A DNA stretch of 64,000 bases, from the NCBI RefSeq assembly GCF_016863035.1, contig NZ_BOOC01000004.1, forward strand, positions 1 to 64,000, given 5' to 3'. A model generated the notes under the pieces. It did no database searches, had not been told where the DNA came from, and was given only the letters and a program-made list of their open reading frames with translations. The DNA comes from Microbispora corallina. GTDB taxonomy: Bacteria; Actinomycetota; Actinomycetes; Streptosporangiales; Streptosporangiaceae. This document shows, piece by piece, positions 49,654 to 57,872 of this stretch. A program made the position numbers and the translations under genes. The first letter of the stretch is position 1, and every line of letters begins with the position of its first letter.

Positions 49654-50925
49654 ATGACGTTGAACCAGGAGACCACGGACCAGGAGACCACCCCGGCGGC
49701 CGGGGCCCGGCCGTTCCCGCTGACGCCGGAGCCGATCCACGTCCCCGACGACGTGCTCGCCGACCTGCGGCGGCGCCTGGAGCTGACCCGCCTGCCGGAC
49801 GACGCGGGCAACGAGGACGGGTACTACGGCGTGCGCGCCGCCTACCTCAGGGAGCTCGTCGACCACTGGCGCACCGGCTACGACTGGCGCGCGGCCGAGG
49901 CCGCGATCAACGCCTACGAGCACTACCGCGTCGAGGTCGACGGCGTGCCGGTGCACTTCATGCGCCGCCCGGGGGTGGGCCCCGACCCGACGCCGCTGAT
50001 CCTCACGCACGGCTGGCCCTGGACGTTCTGGCACTGGGCCAAGGTGCTGGACCCGCTGGCCGACCCCGGCGCGCACGGCGGCGACCCGGCCGAGGCGTTC
50101 GACGTGATCGTCCCCTCGTTCCCCGGCTTCGGGTTCTCCGGCCCGCTGCCGGGCCACCCGGACATGAACTTCTGGAAGGTCGCCGACCTCTGGCACACGC
50201 TCATGACCCGCACGCTCGGGTACGAGAAGTACGCCGCCGCCGGGTGCGACGTGGGAGCCCTGGTCACCGGGCAGCTCGGGCACAAGTACGCCGGTGAGCT
50301 GTACGGCGTCCACATCGGCTCCGGCCAGAAGCTCACGCTGTTCAACGGCGACCGGGCCTGGGACCTCAGCGGTGGCCGGCCCATCCCCGAGGGCCTGCCC
50401 GCCGACGTCCACGCCCAGGTGGTCGCGCTGGACAGGCGGTTCGCCGTCCACCTCGCCGCGCACGTGCTCGCCCCGAGCACGCTGGCCCACGGGCTGTCCG
50501 ACTCGCCCGCCGGGATGCTCGCCTGGATCCTCGAACGCTGGACGAAGTGGAGCGACAACGGCGACGACATCGAGACCGTCTTCACCAGGGACGACCTGCT
50601 CACCCACGCCATGATCTACTGGGTGACGAACTCGATCGGCACCTCGATCCGGACCTACGCCAACAACAACCGCTACCCGTGGACCCCCTCCCACGACCGG
50701 TGGCCGGTCGTGGAGGCGCCCACCGGCATCACCTTCGTCGGGTACGAGAACCCGCCCGGCGTGACCACCGACCGGCGCGTGCAGAGCTACCTCGAGGGCG
50801 ACCGCGCCCCCTGGTACAACCTCGTCAACGTCACGGCCCACGACCGCGGCGGCCACTTCATCCCGTGGGAGATCCCGGGGGAGTGGGTGGACGACCTGCG
50901 GCGGACCTTCCGCGGCCGCCGCTGA
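49654..50925 (+). CDS. epoxide hydrolase (EPHN domain, alpha/beta fold)
   Basis: The 423-residue enzyme begins with the epoxide-hydrolase N-terminal domain (PEPIHVPDDVLADLRRRLEL, YDWRAAEAAINAYEHYRVEV). It then has the oxyanion motif LTHGWPWTFWHW, the nucleophile Asp in AAGCDVGALVTG and the base His in AHDRGGHFIPWEIPGEW. The two Tyr that polarise the epoxide are probably in the lid. It should open epoxides to diols. ATG 49654 sits directly on GAGGAG; TTG 49660 has better spacing and cannot be excluded. It lies 150 bases after the MarR gene, same direction. Confidence 0.9.
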   Translation: MTLNQETTDQETTPAAGARPFPLTPEPIHVPDDVLADLRRRLELTRLPDDAGNEDGYYGVRAAYLRELVDHWRTGYDWRAAEAAINAYEHYRVEVDGVPVHFMRRPGVGPDPTPLILTHGWPWTFWHWAKVLDPLADPGAHGGDPAEAFDVIVPSFPGFGFSGPLPGHPDMNFWKVADLWHTLMTRTLGYEKYAAAGCDVGALVTGQLGHKYAGELYGVHIGSGQKLTLFNGDRAWDLSGGRPIPEGLPADVHAQVVALDRRFAVHLAAHVLAPSTLAHGLSDSPAGMLAWILERWTKWSDNGDDIETVFTRDDLLTHAMIYWVTNSIGTSIRTYANNNRYPWTPSHDRWPVVEAPTGITFVGYENPPGVTTDRRVQSYLEGDRAPWYNLVNVTAHDRGGHFIPWEIPGEWVDDLRRTFRGRR

Positions 50926-51026
50926 CCGCCGCTCCCGGCCCCCGCCACCTACGGAACGCGGCCGCCGCCGACCGTTGCCGACCGCTGCCGGCGACCTCCG
51001 CCGCCTGAGGAACGCCGCCGGCGGGC

Positions 51027-52526
51027 TCAGATGTCGAGGTTCAGCCGGGCGATCGGCTCGACCAGCTCCTCCTCCTCGTAGTCGAGGTGCGACAGCAGGA
51101 CGTCCGCCAGCACGTCGACCTGCTCGCGGACGCCGTCGAGCCGGTCGGGGTCCTCGATCATCGCGACGAGCGCGGCGTCGAGGGCGGTGAGCACGCCGGC
51201 GATCACCTCGTGCTCCTGCTCCAGCCGCTCCACCACCGGCGCGAGCGACGCCTGCGCCCGCGCCAGCATCGGGAACATGTGCTCGTCCTCGATCGTGTGG
51301 TGGGTCGTCAGCAGGCGGCAGTACGACGCGCAGAACGTGCCGAGCGTCCAGTGGTTCTGCCGCATGGTCAGCTGGTTGATCATCGACCGCATGGCGGCGG
51401 CGTCGGCGCCCCCCGCCGCGACCTGTTCCAGGGCGTCCCTGATCTGGGCCAGCTCCTGGCGAAGGTGGTCGTGGATGAGCACGAGCCGCCGCCCGTTCGC
51501 CTGCTGCGCGGGGGTCAGGGCGGCGAGGTCGCGCTTGGGCAGGCGCGGGCGTCCGGTCTCGTCCAGCCGCCCGTTCCCCGTGAGGACGACCGCGGGGGGC
51601 GCGACGGCGGGGGCGGCCTCCGCCGGACCGGGTCCGGCCGGGGTCCGCTCCCGCGCGACGGCCTCGCGGACCGCCGGCGCGACCTCGCCGGCGAACGCCT
51701 TCAGGTCCCGGTCGTCGTCGGTCGCCAGCACGAACACGCTGACGCCGTGCCGCAGGGCGAGGTCGGCGAGCTGGTCGGCCCACAGGGCGGGCGGCCCGTC
51801 GAGGAAGCCGGCGCCGGGGACGCGGGACAGCCGCCCCGAGACGTTGTAGACGCGCCGGACGGCCGCCGGGTCGCGCCCCGCCCGCTCGGCCGCCTCGTCG
51901 ATGATCCGCGTCATCCCGCCCAGCTCGTCCGGGGCGGCGTACCCCGAGGAGGGGACCCAGCCGTCGCCCAGCCGCCCGGTCAGGTCCAGCATCCTGCGCC
52001 GGTACGCGCCGACCCACAGCCCGATCGGATGCGGCGGGAACGGCCCGGGCCTGGCCCCGTCCAGCCGGTAGTGCGCCCCCTCCAGGCGGACCTCCGGTCC
52101 GGGCGTCCACAAAGCCCGGATGACCGTCATGGCCTCCTCCAGCGCGTCCACCGCGTCCTTCGGCGTGCGGCGGGGGCCGCCCATGGCGGCGATCCCGTCC
52201 CAGAACCCGCCGGCCCCGAGGCCGAGCTCCACCCGTCCGCCGCTGAGCAGGTCGAGCGAGGCGGCCGCGCGGGCCAGCACGGCCGGCGGGCGCAGCGGCA
52301 GGTTGGCCACGTCGGGGAACAGCCGGATCCGCTCGGTCCGCGCCGCCATGACCGACAGCAGCGTCCACGCGTCCAGGAACGCCGGCTGGTACGGGTGGTC
52401 CTGCACGCCGACGATGTCGAGGCCCGCCTCCTCCGCCAGCGCCGCCTGCCGCACGAGCCGGTGACGCCCATCCGCGCCCGGGGTGAGGAACGCCCCGAAC
52501 CACAGCTCGTGCCCGTAGTCACCCAT
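51027..52526 (-). CDS. LLM-class F420-dependent oxidoreductase fused to a hemerythrin-like domain
   Basis: In this product of about 499 residues, residues 1-300 form a luciferase-like TIM barrel: GAFLTPGADGRHRLVRQAAL, GVQDHPYQPAFLDAWTLLSV, GGRVELGLGAGGFWDGIAAM, IGLWVGAYRRRMLDLTGRLG. After a linker, residues about 345-499 are a four-helix hemerythrin-type domain with the iron ligands in order: LIHDHLRQEL, HTIEDEHMFPML, LEQEHEVIAG and LLSHLDYEEEELVEPI. The fusion suggests a flavin/F420 enzyme linked to oxygen, NO or iron sensing; activity is unknown. ATG 52526 is preceded by a weak site; an in-frame GTG 12 bases upstream is possible. Confidence 0.88.
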   Translation of the reverse strand: MGDYGHELWFGAFLTPGADGRHRLVRQAALAEEAGLDIVGVQDHPYQPAFLDAWTLLSVMAARTERIRLFPDVANLPLRPPAVLARAAASLDLLSGGRVELGLGAGGFWDGIAAMGGPRRTPKDAVDALEEAMTVIRALWTPGPEVRLEGAHYRLDGARPGPFPPHPIGLWVGAYRRRMLDLTGRLGDGWVPSSGYAAPDELGGMTRIIDEAAERAGRDPAAVRRVYNVSGRLSRVPGAGFLDGPPALWADQLADLALRHGVSVFVLATDDDRDLKAFAGEVAPAVREAVARERTPAGPGPAEAAPAVAPPAVVLTGNGRLDETGRPRLPKRDLAALTPAQQANGRRLVLIHDHLRQELAQIRDALEQVAAGGADAAAMRSMINQLTMRQNHWTLGTFCASYCRLLTTHHTIEDEHMFPMLARAQASLAPVVERLEQEHEVIAGVLTALDAALVAMIEDPDRLDGVREQVDVLADVLLSHLDYEEEELVEPIARLNLDI

Positions 52527-52603
52527 CCCGATCCGCACCCTTTCCGCCGTTCGCCGAGCCGCCCAGGAGCCTACAGAGAGCGGCTGTGGCAGGATCCCTC
52601 GGC

Positions 52604-53317
52604 ATGGAGTTCCAGGTGCTCGAGCGGACCGTGCTGTCGGTCGTGGTCGGGTCGCGGGCGTACGGGCTGGAGACCGAGGAGTCGGACACCGACCGGCGGG
52701 GCGTGTTCGTCGTGCCGACCCCGCTGTTCTGGCGTCTCGACAAGCCGCCGGCGCACGTGGAGGGACCGCTGCCCGAGCAGTTCTCCTGGGAGGTCGAGCG
52801 CTTCTGCGAGCTGGCGCTGCGGGCCAACCCCACGGTCCTGGAGTGCCTCTGGACGCCGATCGTCGAGCGCTCCGCTCCGCAGGGCGACGAGCTGCGGGCG
52901 ATGCGGCGGGCCTTCCTGTCGCGGCGGGCACTGGAGACCTTCGGCGAGTACGCCGACCGCCAGTTCCGGCGTCTCGCCCGGCCGTCCGGATCCGGCGATC
53001 CCGACGAGACCCGGGGGCCGGACGAGACGGTGGAAAGGCGGCGCCGCAAGATGGCGATGCACGCGATCCGGGTCACACTGAGCGCCGTCCACCTCGCGCG
53101 GCACGGCGAGCCGCTCGTGCGGGTGGACGGCCACCGCGACCGCCTCCTCGCCGTACGGCGGGGCGAGACGGGATGGGACGAGGTGTGGCGCTGGCGCGAC
53201 GACCTGGTCCGCGAGCTGCGCGACCTGTCCGCCGCCGGCGTGTCCGCGCTGCCCGGGCGGCCCGACCGCGACCGGGTGGAGGAGTTCCTCGTCTCGGTGC
53301 GGAGGTCGGCCCTGTGA
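52604..53317 (+). CDS. nucleotidyltransferase-superfamily protein (YcgL-like), first of a pair
   Basis: The product of about 237 residues has SVVVGSRAYGLETEESDTDRR, the G-S-x3-G and D-x-D pattern of polymerase-beta-like nucleotidyltransferases. A helical domain follows (VERFCELALRANPTVLECLW, RRRRKMAMHAIRVTLSAVHL). Such stand-alone proteins are linked to phages, toxin/antitoxin-like pairs and RNA or protein modification; the substrate here is unknown. ATG 52604 starts the conserved part; GTG 52586 is an in-frame alternative. It overlaps the following paralogous gene by GTGA. Confidence 0.82.
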   Translation: MEFQVLERTVLSVVVGSRAYGLETEESDTDRRGVFVVPTPLFWRLDKPPAHVEGPLPEQFSWEVERFCELALRANPTVLECLWTPIVERSAPQGDELRAMRRAFLSRRALETFGEYADRQFRRLARPSGSGDPDETRGPDETVERRRRKMAMHAIRVTLSAVHLARHGEPLVRVDGHRDRLLAVRRGETGWDEVWRWRDDLVRELRDLSAAGVSALPGRPDRDRVEEFLVSVRRSAL

Positions 53318-54066
53318 CCGCCGTGCTGCCGGGCTGGCTCGGGGAGGTGGCCGGCGAGCAGCCGTACCCGCTCGCGTTCGCGACCGTCAGCGGCGCCCAC
53401 CTGTACGGGTTCCCCTCCCGGGACTCCGACGTCGACCTGAGGGGCGTCCACGTCCTGCCGCCCGAGGAGGTGGCCGGGCTGCGGACCGGGGAGCAGACCC
53501 TGGTCAGGTCGTGGGTGCGGGACGGCGTGGAGGTCGACCTCGTCACCCACGACCTGGCGAAGTTCTGCCGGATGCTGCTGGAGCGCAACGGCTACGTCCT
53601 GGAGCAGCTGCTCTCCCCGCTGGTGGTGCGCTCCTCGCCCTGGAACGAGGAGCTGCGCTCCCTGGCGCCCGGCTGCGTCACCCGCCACCACGCCCATCAC
53701 TACCTCGGGTTCGCCCGCACGCAGCGGCGGCTGTTCGGGCGGACGGGCGAGCTGAAGCCGTTGCTGTACGCCTTCCGGGTGCTGCTGACGGGCGCCCACC
53801 TCATGCGGACCGGCGCGCTCGTGGCCGACCTGACCCTGCTGGCGGGCGGGCCGGCGTACCTGCGCGACCTGGTCGCCGCGAAGCGGGAGGCCGAGCACGG
53901 CGCGCTGCCGGACGCCGCGCCCGACCGCGACCTGCTCGACCGCGACCTGGACCGGCTCGCCGCCGAGCTGGAGGAGGCCAGGGACGCCTCCCGGCTGCCG
54001 GAGACGGCCTCGGCCCGGGACGCACTCCACGACCTCGTCGTACGGATCCGGCTGGGCCGCGGCTGA
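53314..54066 (+). CDS. nucleotidyltransferase-superfamily protein, second of a pair
   Basis: The 250-residue protein has FATVSGAHLYGFPSRDSDVDLRG near residue 20, the same active-site pattern as its neighbour, and a helical C-terminus (FCRMLLERNGYVLEQLLSPL, CVTRHHAHHYLGFARTQRRL, LKPLLYAFRVLLTGAHLMRT). Sequence identity to the first copy is low outside the motifs, so the pair is old, and the overlapping stop/start implies they are made in equal amounts and may form a heterodimer. Start GTG 53314. Confidence 0.82.
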   Translation: MTAVLPGWLGEVAGEQPYPLAFATVSGAHLYGFPSRDSDVDLRGVHVLPPEEVAGLRTGEQTLVRSWVRDGVEVDLVTHDLAKFCRMLLERNGYVLEQLLSPLVVRSSPWNEELRSLAPGCVTRHHAHHYLGFARTQRRLFGRTGELKPLLYAFRVLLTGAHLMRTGALVADLTLLAGGPAYLRDLVAAKREAEHGALPDAAPDRDLLDRDLDRLAAELEEARDASRLPETASARDALHDLVVRIRLGRG

Positions 54067-54085
54067 CACGGATGAGAGGGGGATG

Positions 54086-54113
54086 CTGACAAAGAGCGAA
54101 AGGTATATATCCT
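54086..54113 (+). promoter_or_regulatory. promoter of the SAV2177-type methyltransferase gene
   Basis: CTGACA (54086-54091) and TATCCT (54108-54113), 16 bases apart, lie in an AT-rich patch (AAAGGTATATAT), 45 bases before the TTG start. Confidence 0.55.
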
Positions 54114-54158
54114 GATCATTGTCTGGAAAGCTCAGGCCGATGCACGGGGGAGCGCCTG

Positions 54159-54962
54159 TTGGACAAGGATCACGAGCCAGGGATCTTCGACCCGAAGGTC
54201 CCGAGCGTCGCCCGCCTGTACGACTACTACCTCGGCGGCAAGGACAACTTCGCGTCGGACCGCGAGGCGGCCGAGCGCGTCCTCGCCGTCGCCCCCGAGG
54301 TGCGCACCGCCGCCCGCGAGAACCGGGCCTTCCTCGGCCGCGCCGTCCGCTTCCTGGCCGCGTCCGGGGTCACGCAGTTCCTCGACGTGGGCACCGGCCT
54401 GCCGACGCAGGGGAACGTCCACGAGGTGGCGGCGACCGTGGTCGACCGGCCGCAGGTGGTGTACGTGGACAACGACCCCGTGGTGCTGAACCACGCCCGG
54501 GCCCTGCTCGCGCGCAGCGGGGACGCGACCACCGTGGTGGAGGGCGACCTGCGGCGGCCCCAGGAGATCCTCGGCCATCCCGACGTCGTCAAGGCGATCG
54601 ACTTCGACCGGCCGGTCGGCCTGCTGCTCGTGGCGATCATGCATTTCATCGCCGAGGAGGACGACCCGGCGGGCATCCTCCAGACGTTCCGCGACGCGCT
54701 GCCGCCGGGCAGCTTCCTCGTGCTGTCCCACGGCACCCGCGAGGCCCGGCAGGAGGCCGTGGCGACCGGCACACAGGTGTACCGGAGCGCGACGGCGCCG
54801 CTGGTCCTGCGGACCCGCCCCGAGATCGAGGGCCTGTTCGAGGGCTTCGACCTGGTGGAGCCCGGCGTCGTCTGGCTGCCCGAGTGGCGCCCGGACGAGG
54901 CGTACCTGCTGGAGCCTCCGGAGCGGTCGCTCATCCTGTGCGGCGTGGGCCGCAAGGCCTGA
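54159..54962 (+). CDS. SAM-dependent methyltransferase, SAV2177/DUF574 family
   Basis: The 267-residue protein begins with the family signature PSVARLYDYYLGGKDNFASD and has the SAM-binding VTQFLDVGTGLPTQGNVHEV and VVYVDNDPVVLNHARALLA. Actinomycetes carry many copies of this family; targets are unknown. TTG 54159 follows GGGGGAG. The message may continue into the LLM gene ten bases downstream. Length is normal. Confidence 0.9.
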   Translation: MDKDHEPGIFDPKVPSVARLYDYYLGGKDNFASDREAAERVLAVAPEVRTAARENRAFLGRAVRFLAASGVTQFLDVGTGLPTQGNVHEVAATVVDRPQVVYVDNDPVVLNHARALLARSGDATTVVEGDLRRPQEILGHPDVVKAIDFDRPVGLLLVAIMHFIAEEDDPAGILQTFRDALPPGSFLVLSHGTREARQEAVATGTQVYRSATAPLVLRTRPEIEGLFEGFDLVEPGVVWLPEWRPDEAYLLEPPERSLILCGVGRKA

Positions 54963-54972
54963 GGGCGGAGCG

Positions 54973-55878
54973 GTGGACCTCGGCCTCGCCCTCGCGCAGT
55001 ACGGGCCGTTCGCCTCACTCGACAGCGTCCGCCTGGTCGCCCGCGAGGCCGAGTCGATGGGCTTCGCCAGTCTGTGGGTGGGCGACCGCCTGCTCACCCC
55101 CCTCCGGCCGCGGGACCCCTACCCGGGCGGGGACGGCAGGATCCCCGAGGCCCAGCGGGTCTTCCTCGACCCGGTCGCCGTGCTGACCGTCGCCGCCGCC
55201 TGCACCGTCCGGCCGCGGCTCGGCACGAGCGTGCTGAACGGCCCGCTGTACCCGCCCGTCGCGCTGGCCCGGTCCCTGACCACGGTCGACCTGTTCAGCG
55301 GCGGGCGCCTTGTCGTGGGGCTCGGCCTCGGCTGGTCCTCCGACGAGTACGACGCCTCGGGCGTGCCGTGGAAGGGGCGAGGCGCCCGGCTGGAGGGGGT
55401 CCTCGACGTGCTGGAGGCCGTCTGGACCGCCGACCCCGTCTCCTACGCCGGCGGCCCGTGGACGGTCGCCCCGAGCCACGTCCTCCCCAAGCCGGCCCGA
55501 CGCCCGCCCGTGTACCTGGCCGGGTTCGCGCCGGCGGCGCTGCGCCGCGTGGGCCGCAGGGCCGACGGCTGGCTGCCCGCCGCCCTCCCGCCGCCCCTGC
55601 TGACCGGGATGTGGGACGTGGTCCGCCGGGCCGCCGAGGAGGCCGGGCGCGACCCCGGCGCCCTGCGGATGGCCCTGCGGTGCAATCCGATCATCACGGA
55701 CGAGCCGGTCGACCCCTCCCGTGTGCCGAGGGCGGGGACCGTCGCCCAGATCGCCGGCTACCTGGCGGAGGCGGCCGCGGCCGGGGTGCACGAGGCGTTC
55801 GTGGACCTCCAGCTCACCGCGCGCGACGACGACCACCTGCTCCGCCTGGCCGAGGCCGTGCGGAAGGCCGTGGGCTGA
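54973..55878 (+). CDS. LLM-class (luciferase-like) F420/flavin-dependent oxidoreductase
   Basis: The 301-residue TIM-barrel protein has LVAREAESMGFASLWVGDRL, RLGTSVLNGPLYPPVALARS, FSGGRLVVGLGLGWSSDEYD and RRPPVYLAGFAPAALRRVGR, all typical of the family. It probably uses F420H2 or FMN; the substrate is unknown. Unlike the other LLM gene in this window it has no extra domain. GTG 54973 follows GGGCGGAGC. It is likely cotranscribed with the methyltransferase before it. Confidence 0.88.
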   Translation: MDLGLALAQYGPFASLDSVRLVAREAESMGFASLWVGDRLLTPLRPRDPYPGGDGRIPEAQRVFLDPVAVLTVAAACTVRPRLGTSVLNGPLYPPVALARSLTTVDLFSGGRLVVGLGLGWSSDEYDASGVPWKGRGARLEGVLDVLEAVWTADPVSYAGGPWTVAPSHVLPKPARRPPVYLAGFAPAALRRVGRRADGWLPAALPPPLLTGMWDVVRRAAEEAGRDPGALRMALRCNPIITDEPVDPSRVPRAGTVAQIAGYLAEAAAAGVHEAFVDLQLTARDDDHLLRLAEAVRKAVG

Positions 55879-55973
55879 GCCGGACGGCGACATGCCGTTC
55901 TCCGGTACCCACTCCCCGGAACCGGTCGGTGTCGCGGATAATGGGCCAAGCCGCCATCATCCCAGGAGAACGC

Positions 55974-56204
55974 GTGACCTCTCTCAGCAAAGACAACCTG
56001 GACCTGGCCGCGACCGCGGAGAAGCTCGCCGACAGCGCCCCCACCGGGTCGCTGCGCCACGCCGCCGCCAAGTCGGTCGCCATCACGTTCGCCACCACGC
56101 GCGACCTGTCCCAGGCCCGCACCACCCTCGACGGGCTCGCCCCCGACGACGTGCGCAAGGCCGCGCTCGAGCTGTTCGACCAGCTCTCCGCCCGGCCCGA
56201 GTAG
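55974..56204 (+). CDS. small hypothetical helical protein
   Basis: The 76-residue protein starts at GTG 55974 behind CAGGAGA. It is helical, with LDLAATAEKLADSAPTGSLR and TTLDGLAPDDVRKAALELFD. I do not recognise a family. An in-frame ATG at 55941 would add 11 residues but has no ribosome site. It may be the last gene of the methyltransferase-LLM unit. The codon pattern looks coding (strong G/C at third positions). Confidence 0.6.
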   Translation: MTSLSKDNLDLAATAEKLADSAPTGSLRHAAAKSVAITFATTRDLSQARTTLDGLAPDDVRKAALELFDQLSARPE

Positions 56205-56220
56205 CCGCAGCCCCGGACGG

Positions 56221-56676
56221 TCAGCCCGCGGCGGTCCACGTGATCGCCGGCGGTCGCACGGCCGCGCACAGCGGATGGCCCTTGGCGTCGGTGAGGCCGA
56301 GCCGGCCGATCAGCGTGCCCGACTCCACGGCCGCCCGGGCGACGTCCGGGGCGACGGCGTCGAACATGAGCTTGGCCCGGCGGAACACGGTGAGGCCGCC
56401 GGCCGGATCGGCCGTGCCCCACGACAGGTAGACGAACCGGCCGCCCGGCCCGCCCTGGACGTGCGGCCCCCGGATGTCGACGCCGTCCGGGCCGGCCAGA
56501 GCCGTGCACTCCAGCGTCCAGGAGGCGGACGGCGCGTCCCCCGGCTGGAGGCCGTCGATCTCCCCGGGCCGGTTGCGGCGCTGCACCCCCACGTGCACGC
56601 CCGTGTACCCCGGGAAGCCCTCGGCGGCGGGGCAGTCGCGCCCCGGCAGGTCCACGCCCTCGATGCGGATCAGCAT
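56221..56676 (-). CDS. DUF5990-type protein
   Basis: The 151-residue protein reads LIRIEGVDLPGRDCPA at the start, RFVYLSWGTADPAGGLTVFR in the middle and LTDAKGHPLCAAVRPPAITW at the end. I recognise this as DUF5990, of unknown function, common in actinomycetes. ATG 56676 has GAGG nine bases before; ATG 56685 is an alternative. It lies just downstream of the second tRNA cluster on the same strand, beyond a strong hairpin. Confidence 0.72.
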   Translation of the reverse strand: MLIRIEGVDLPGRDCPAAEGFPGYTGVHVGVQRRNRPGEIDGLQPGDAPSASWTLECTALAGPDGVDIRGPHVQGGPGGRFVYLSWGTADPAGGLTVFRRAKLMFDAVAPDVARAAVESGTLIGRLGLTDAKGHPLCAAVRPPAITWTAAG

Positions 56677-56721
56677 GGGGGCCATCCTCGCAGTCTTCCC
56701 TGGAGGGGGGCGGAAAGCACG

Positions 56722-56748
56722 ACGGGCCCCGGCGTCGCCGGGGCCCGT
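56722..56748 (-). terminator. terminator of the second tRNA cluster
   Basis: Perfect 13-base arms ACGGGCCCCGGCG / CGCCGGGGCCCGT around a single T, immediately downstream of tRNA-Val. In the minus direction it is followed by CGTGCTTTCC. Confidence 0.8.
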
Positions 56749-56751
56749 TCC

Positions 56752-56826
56752 TGGTGGGCGATACTGGGATTGAACCAGTGACCTCTTCCGTGTCAGGGAA
56801 GCGCTCTCCCGCTGAGCTAATCGCCC
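56752..56826 (-). tRNA. tRNA-Val (GAC), second copy, CCA encoded
   Basis: Base-for-base the same as the copy at 26601-26675, including the encoded CCA. Confidence 0.95.
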
Positions 56827-56841
56827 GTGTGCGTTTTGCAG

Positions 56842-56912
56842 AGGTGGAGACGGGATTTGAACCCGTGTACGCGGCTTTGCAGGCCGCTGCCTCGCCTCTC
56901 GGCCACTCCACC
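56842..56912 (-). tRNA. tRNA-Cys (GCA), second copy
   Basis: Identical to the copy at 26689-26759. The spacers on either side differ from those in the first cluster. Confidence 0.95.
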
Positions 56913-56925
56913 GGGTCATGCTCCG

Positions 56926-56997
56926 AGCGGAAGACGGGATTCGAACCCGCGACCCTCACCTTGGCAAGGTGATGCTCTACCACTGAGCCACTTCCGC
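56926..56997 (-). tRNA. tRNA-Gly (GCC), second copy
   Basis: Identical to the copy at 26788-26859. First in transcription order. Confidence 0.95.
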
Positions 56998-57071
56998 GTG
57001 CGGCCCGTCACCGGACTCACGCAGAGCACTTTATCCAATCCCCGCCGAGTACCCAAATCAGAATCCGGATC

Positions 57072-57106
57072 CTTCGACCGTCGTCGAAGAATCGCTGGTC
57101 TACGGT
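57072..57106 (+). promoter_or_regulatory. ArsR operator CTTCGAC-CGTC-GTCGAAG and -10 region
   Basis: A perfect inverted repeat with 7-base arms (57072-57089) lies upstream of TACGGT (57101-57106), which ends six bases before ATG 57113. Position suggests autoregulation by the ArsR protein. Confidence 0.6.
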
Positions 57107-57112
57107 CGATAC

Positions 57113-57844
57113 ATGCCCGCCGAGTACATCGCCATGGACGCCGACGTCGCCCCGGTGGCGGCCCTGATCGCCGATCCGGCGCGCGCCGCCATGCTCACCG
57201 CCCTGCTCGACGGCAGGGCCCTCGCGGCGGGGGAGCTGGCCCGCCTGGCGGGGGTGAGCGCTCCCACCGCGAGCTCCCACCTGGCCCGGCTGCTGGATGG
57301 CGGCCTCGTCACCGTGGTCAGCCAGGGGAGGCACCGCTACTACCGCCTCGCGGGCCCCGACGTCGCCGCGGTGCTGGAGGTGCTGGCCCGGGTCAGCGAC
57401 CGGCCGGCCGTGCGGTCCCTGCGGCAGTCGCGGCAGGCCCGCCTGTTGCGCGAGGCCCGGACCTGCTACGACCACCTCGCCGGGCGGGTCGGCGTGGAGA
57501 TCTACGACGCGCTGGTCCGGGAGGGCCGGCTGCTCGACGAGGAGGAGGGCGCGCGGCGGATCACGGACGCGGGCGCGGCGGCCCTGGCCGGCCTGGGCGT
57601 GGACGTCGAGGCCGCGCGGCTCAGCCGCCGCCGGTTCGCCCCCGGCTGCCTCGACTGGCTGGAGCGCAGGCCCCACCTCGGCGGGGCGCTGGGCGCCGCC
57701 CTGCTGGAGCGGCTCCTGGACGCGGGATGGCTGGTCCGCGGCTCGGCGCGCAGGGCTCTCCGGCTGACCGAGGCCGGCCGGGACGGACTTGCCGCGACCC
57801 TCGGGTGTAAGGACCTAAGCTGCGATACGCTGGTTACCTCTTAG
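57113..57844 (+). CDS. ArsR-family winged-helix regulator
   Basis: The 243-residue protein has an N-terminal ArsR HTH: VAALIADPARAAMLTALLDG, LARLAGVSAPTASSHLARLL (recognition) and VVSQGRHRYYRLAGPDVAAV (wing). It continues with a second domain of about 130 residues with CYDHLAGRVGVEIYDALVRE and FAPGCLDWLERRPHLGGALG, typical of a longer ArsR subgroup. No metal-binding CxC motif in the HTH, so the signal is probably not arsenic. No ribosome site; likely leaderless. It lies 28 bases before hutH, same direction, and could regulate it. Confidence 0.85.
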   Translation: MPAEYIAMDADVAPVAALIADPARAAMLTALLDGRALAAGELARLAGVSAPTASSHLARLLDGGLVTVVSQGRHRYYRLAGPDVAAVLEVLARVSDRPAVRSLRQSRQARLLREARTCYDHLAGRVGVEIYDALVREGRLLDEEEGARRITDAGAAALAGLGVDVEAARLSRRRFAPGCLDWLERRPHLGGALGAALLERLLDAGWLVRGSARRALRLTEAGRDGLAATLGCKDLSCDTLVTS

Positions 57845-57872
57845 AGCTCCAGGAACGTGAAAGAGTAGGACG

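Noticed and set aside
26577-57000. The interval between the tRNA clusters as an integrated mobile element
   Set aside because: No integrase, transposase, phage or transfer genes inside, composition like the surroundings, and housekeeping genes such as gnd present.
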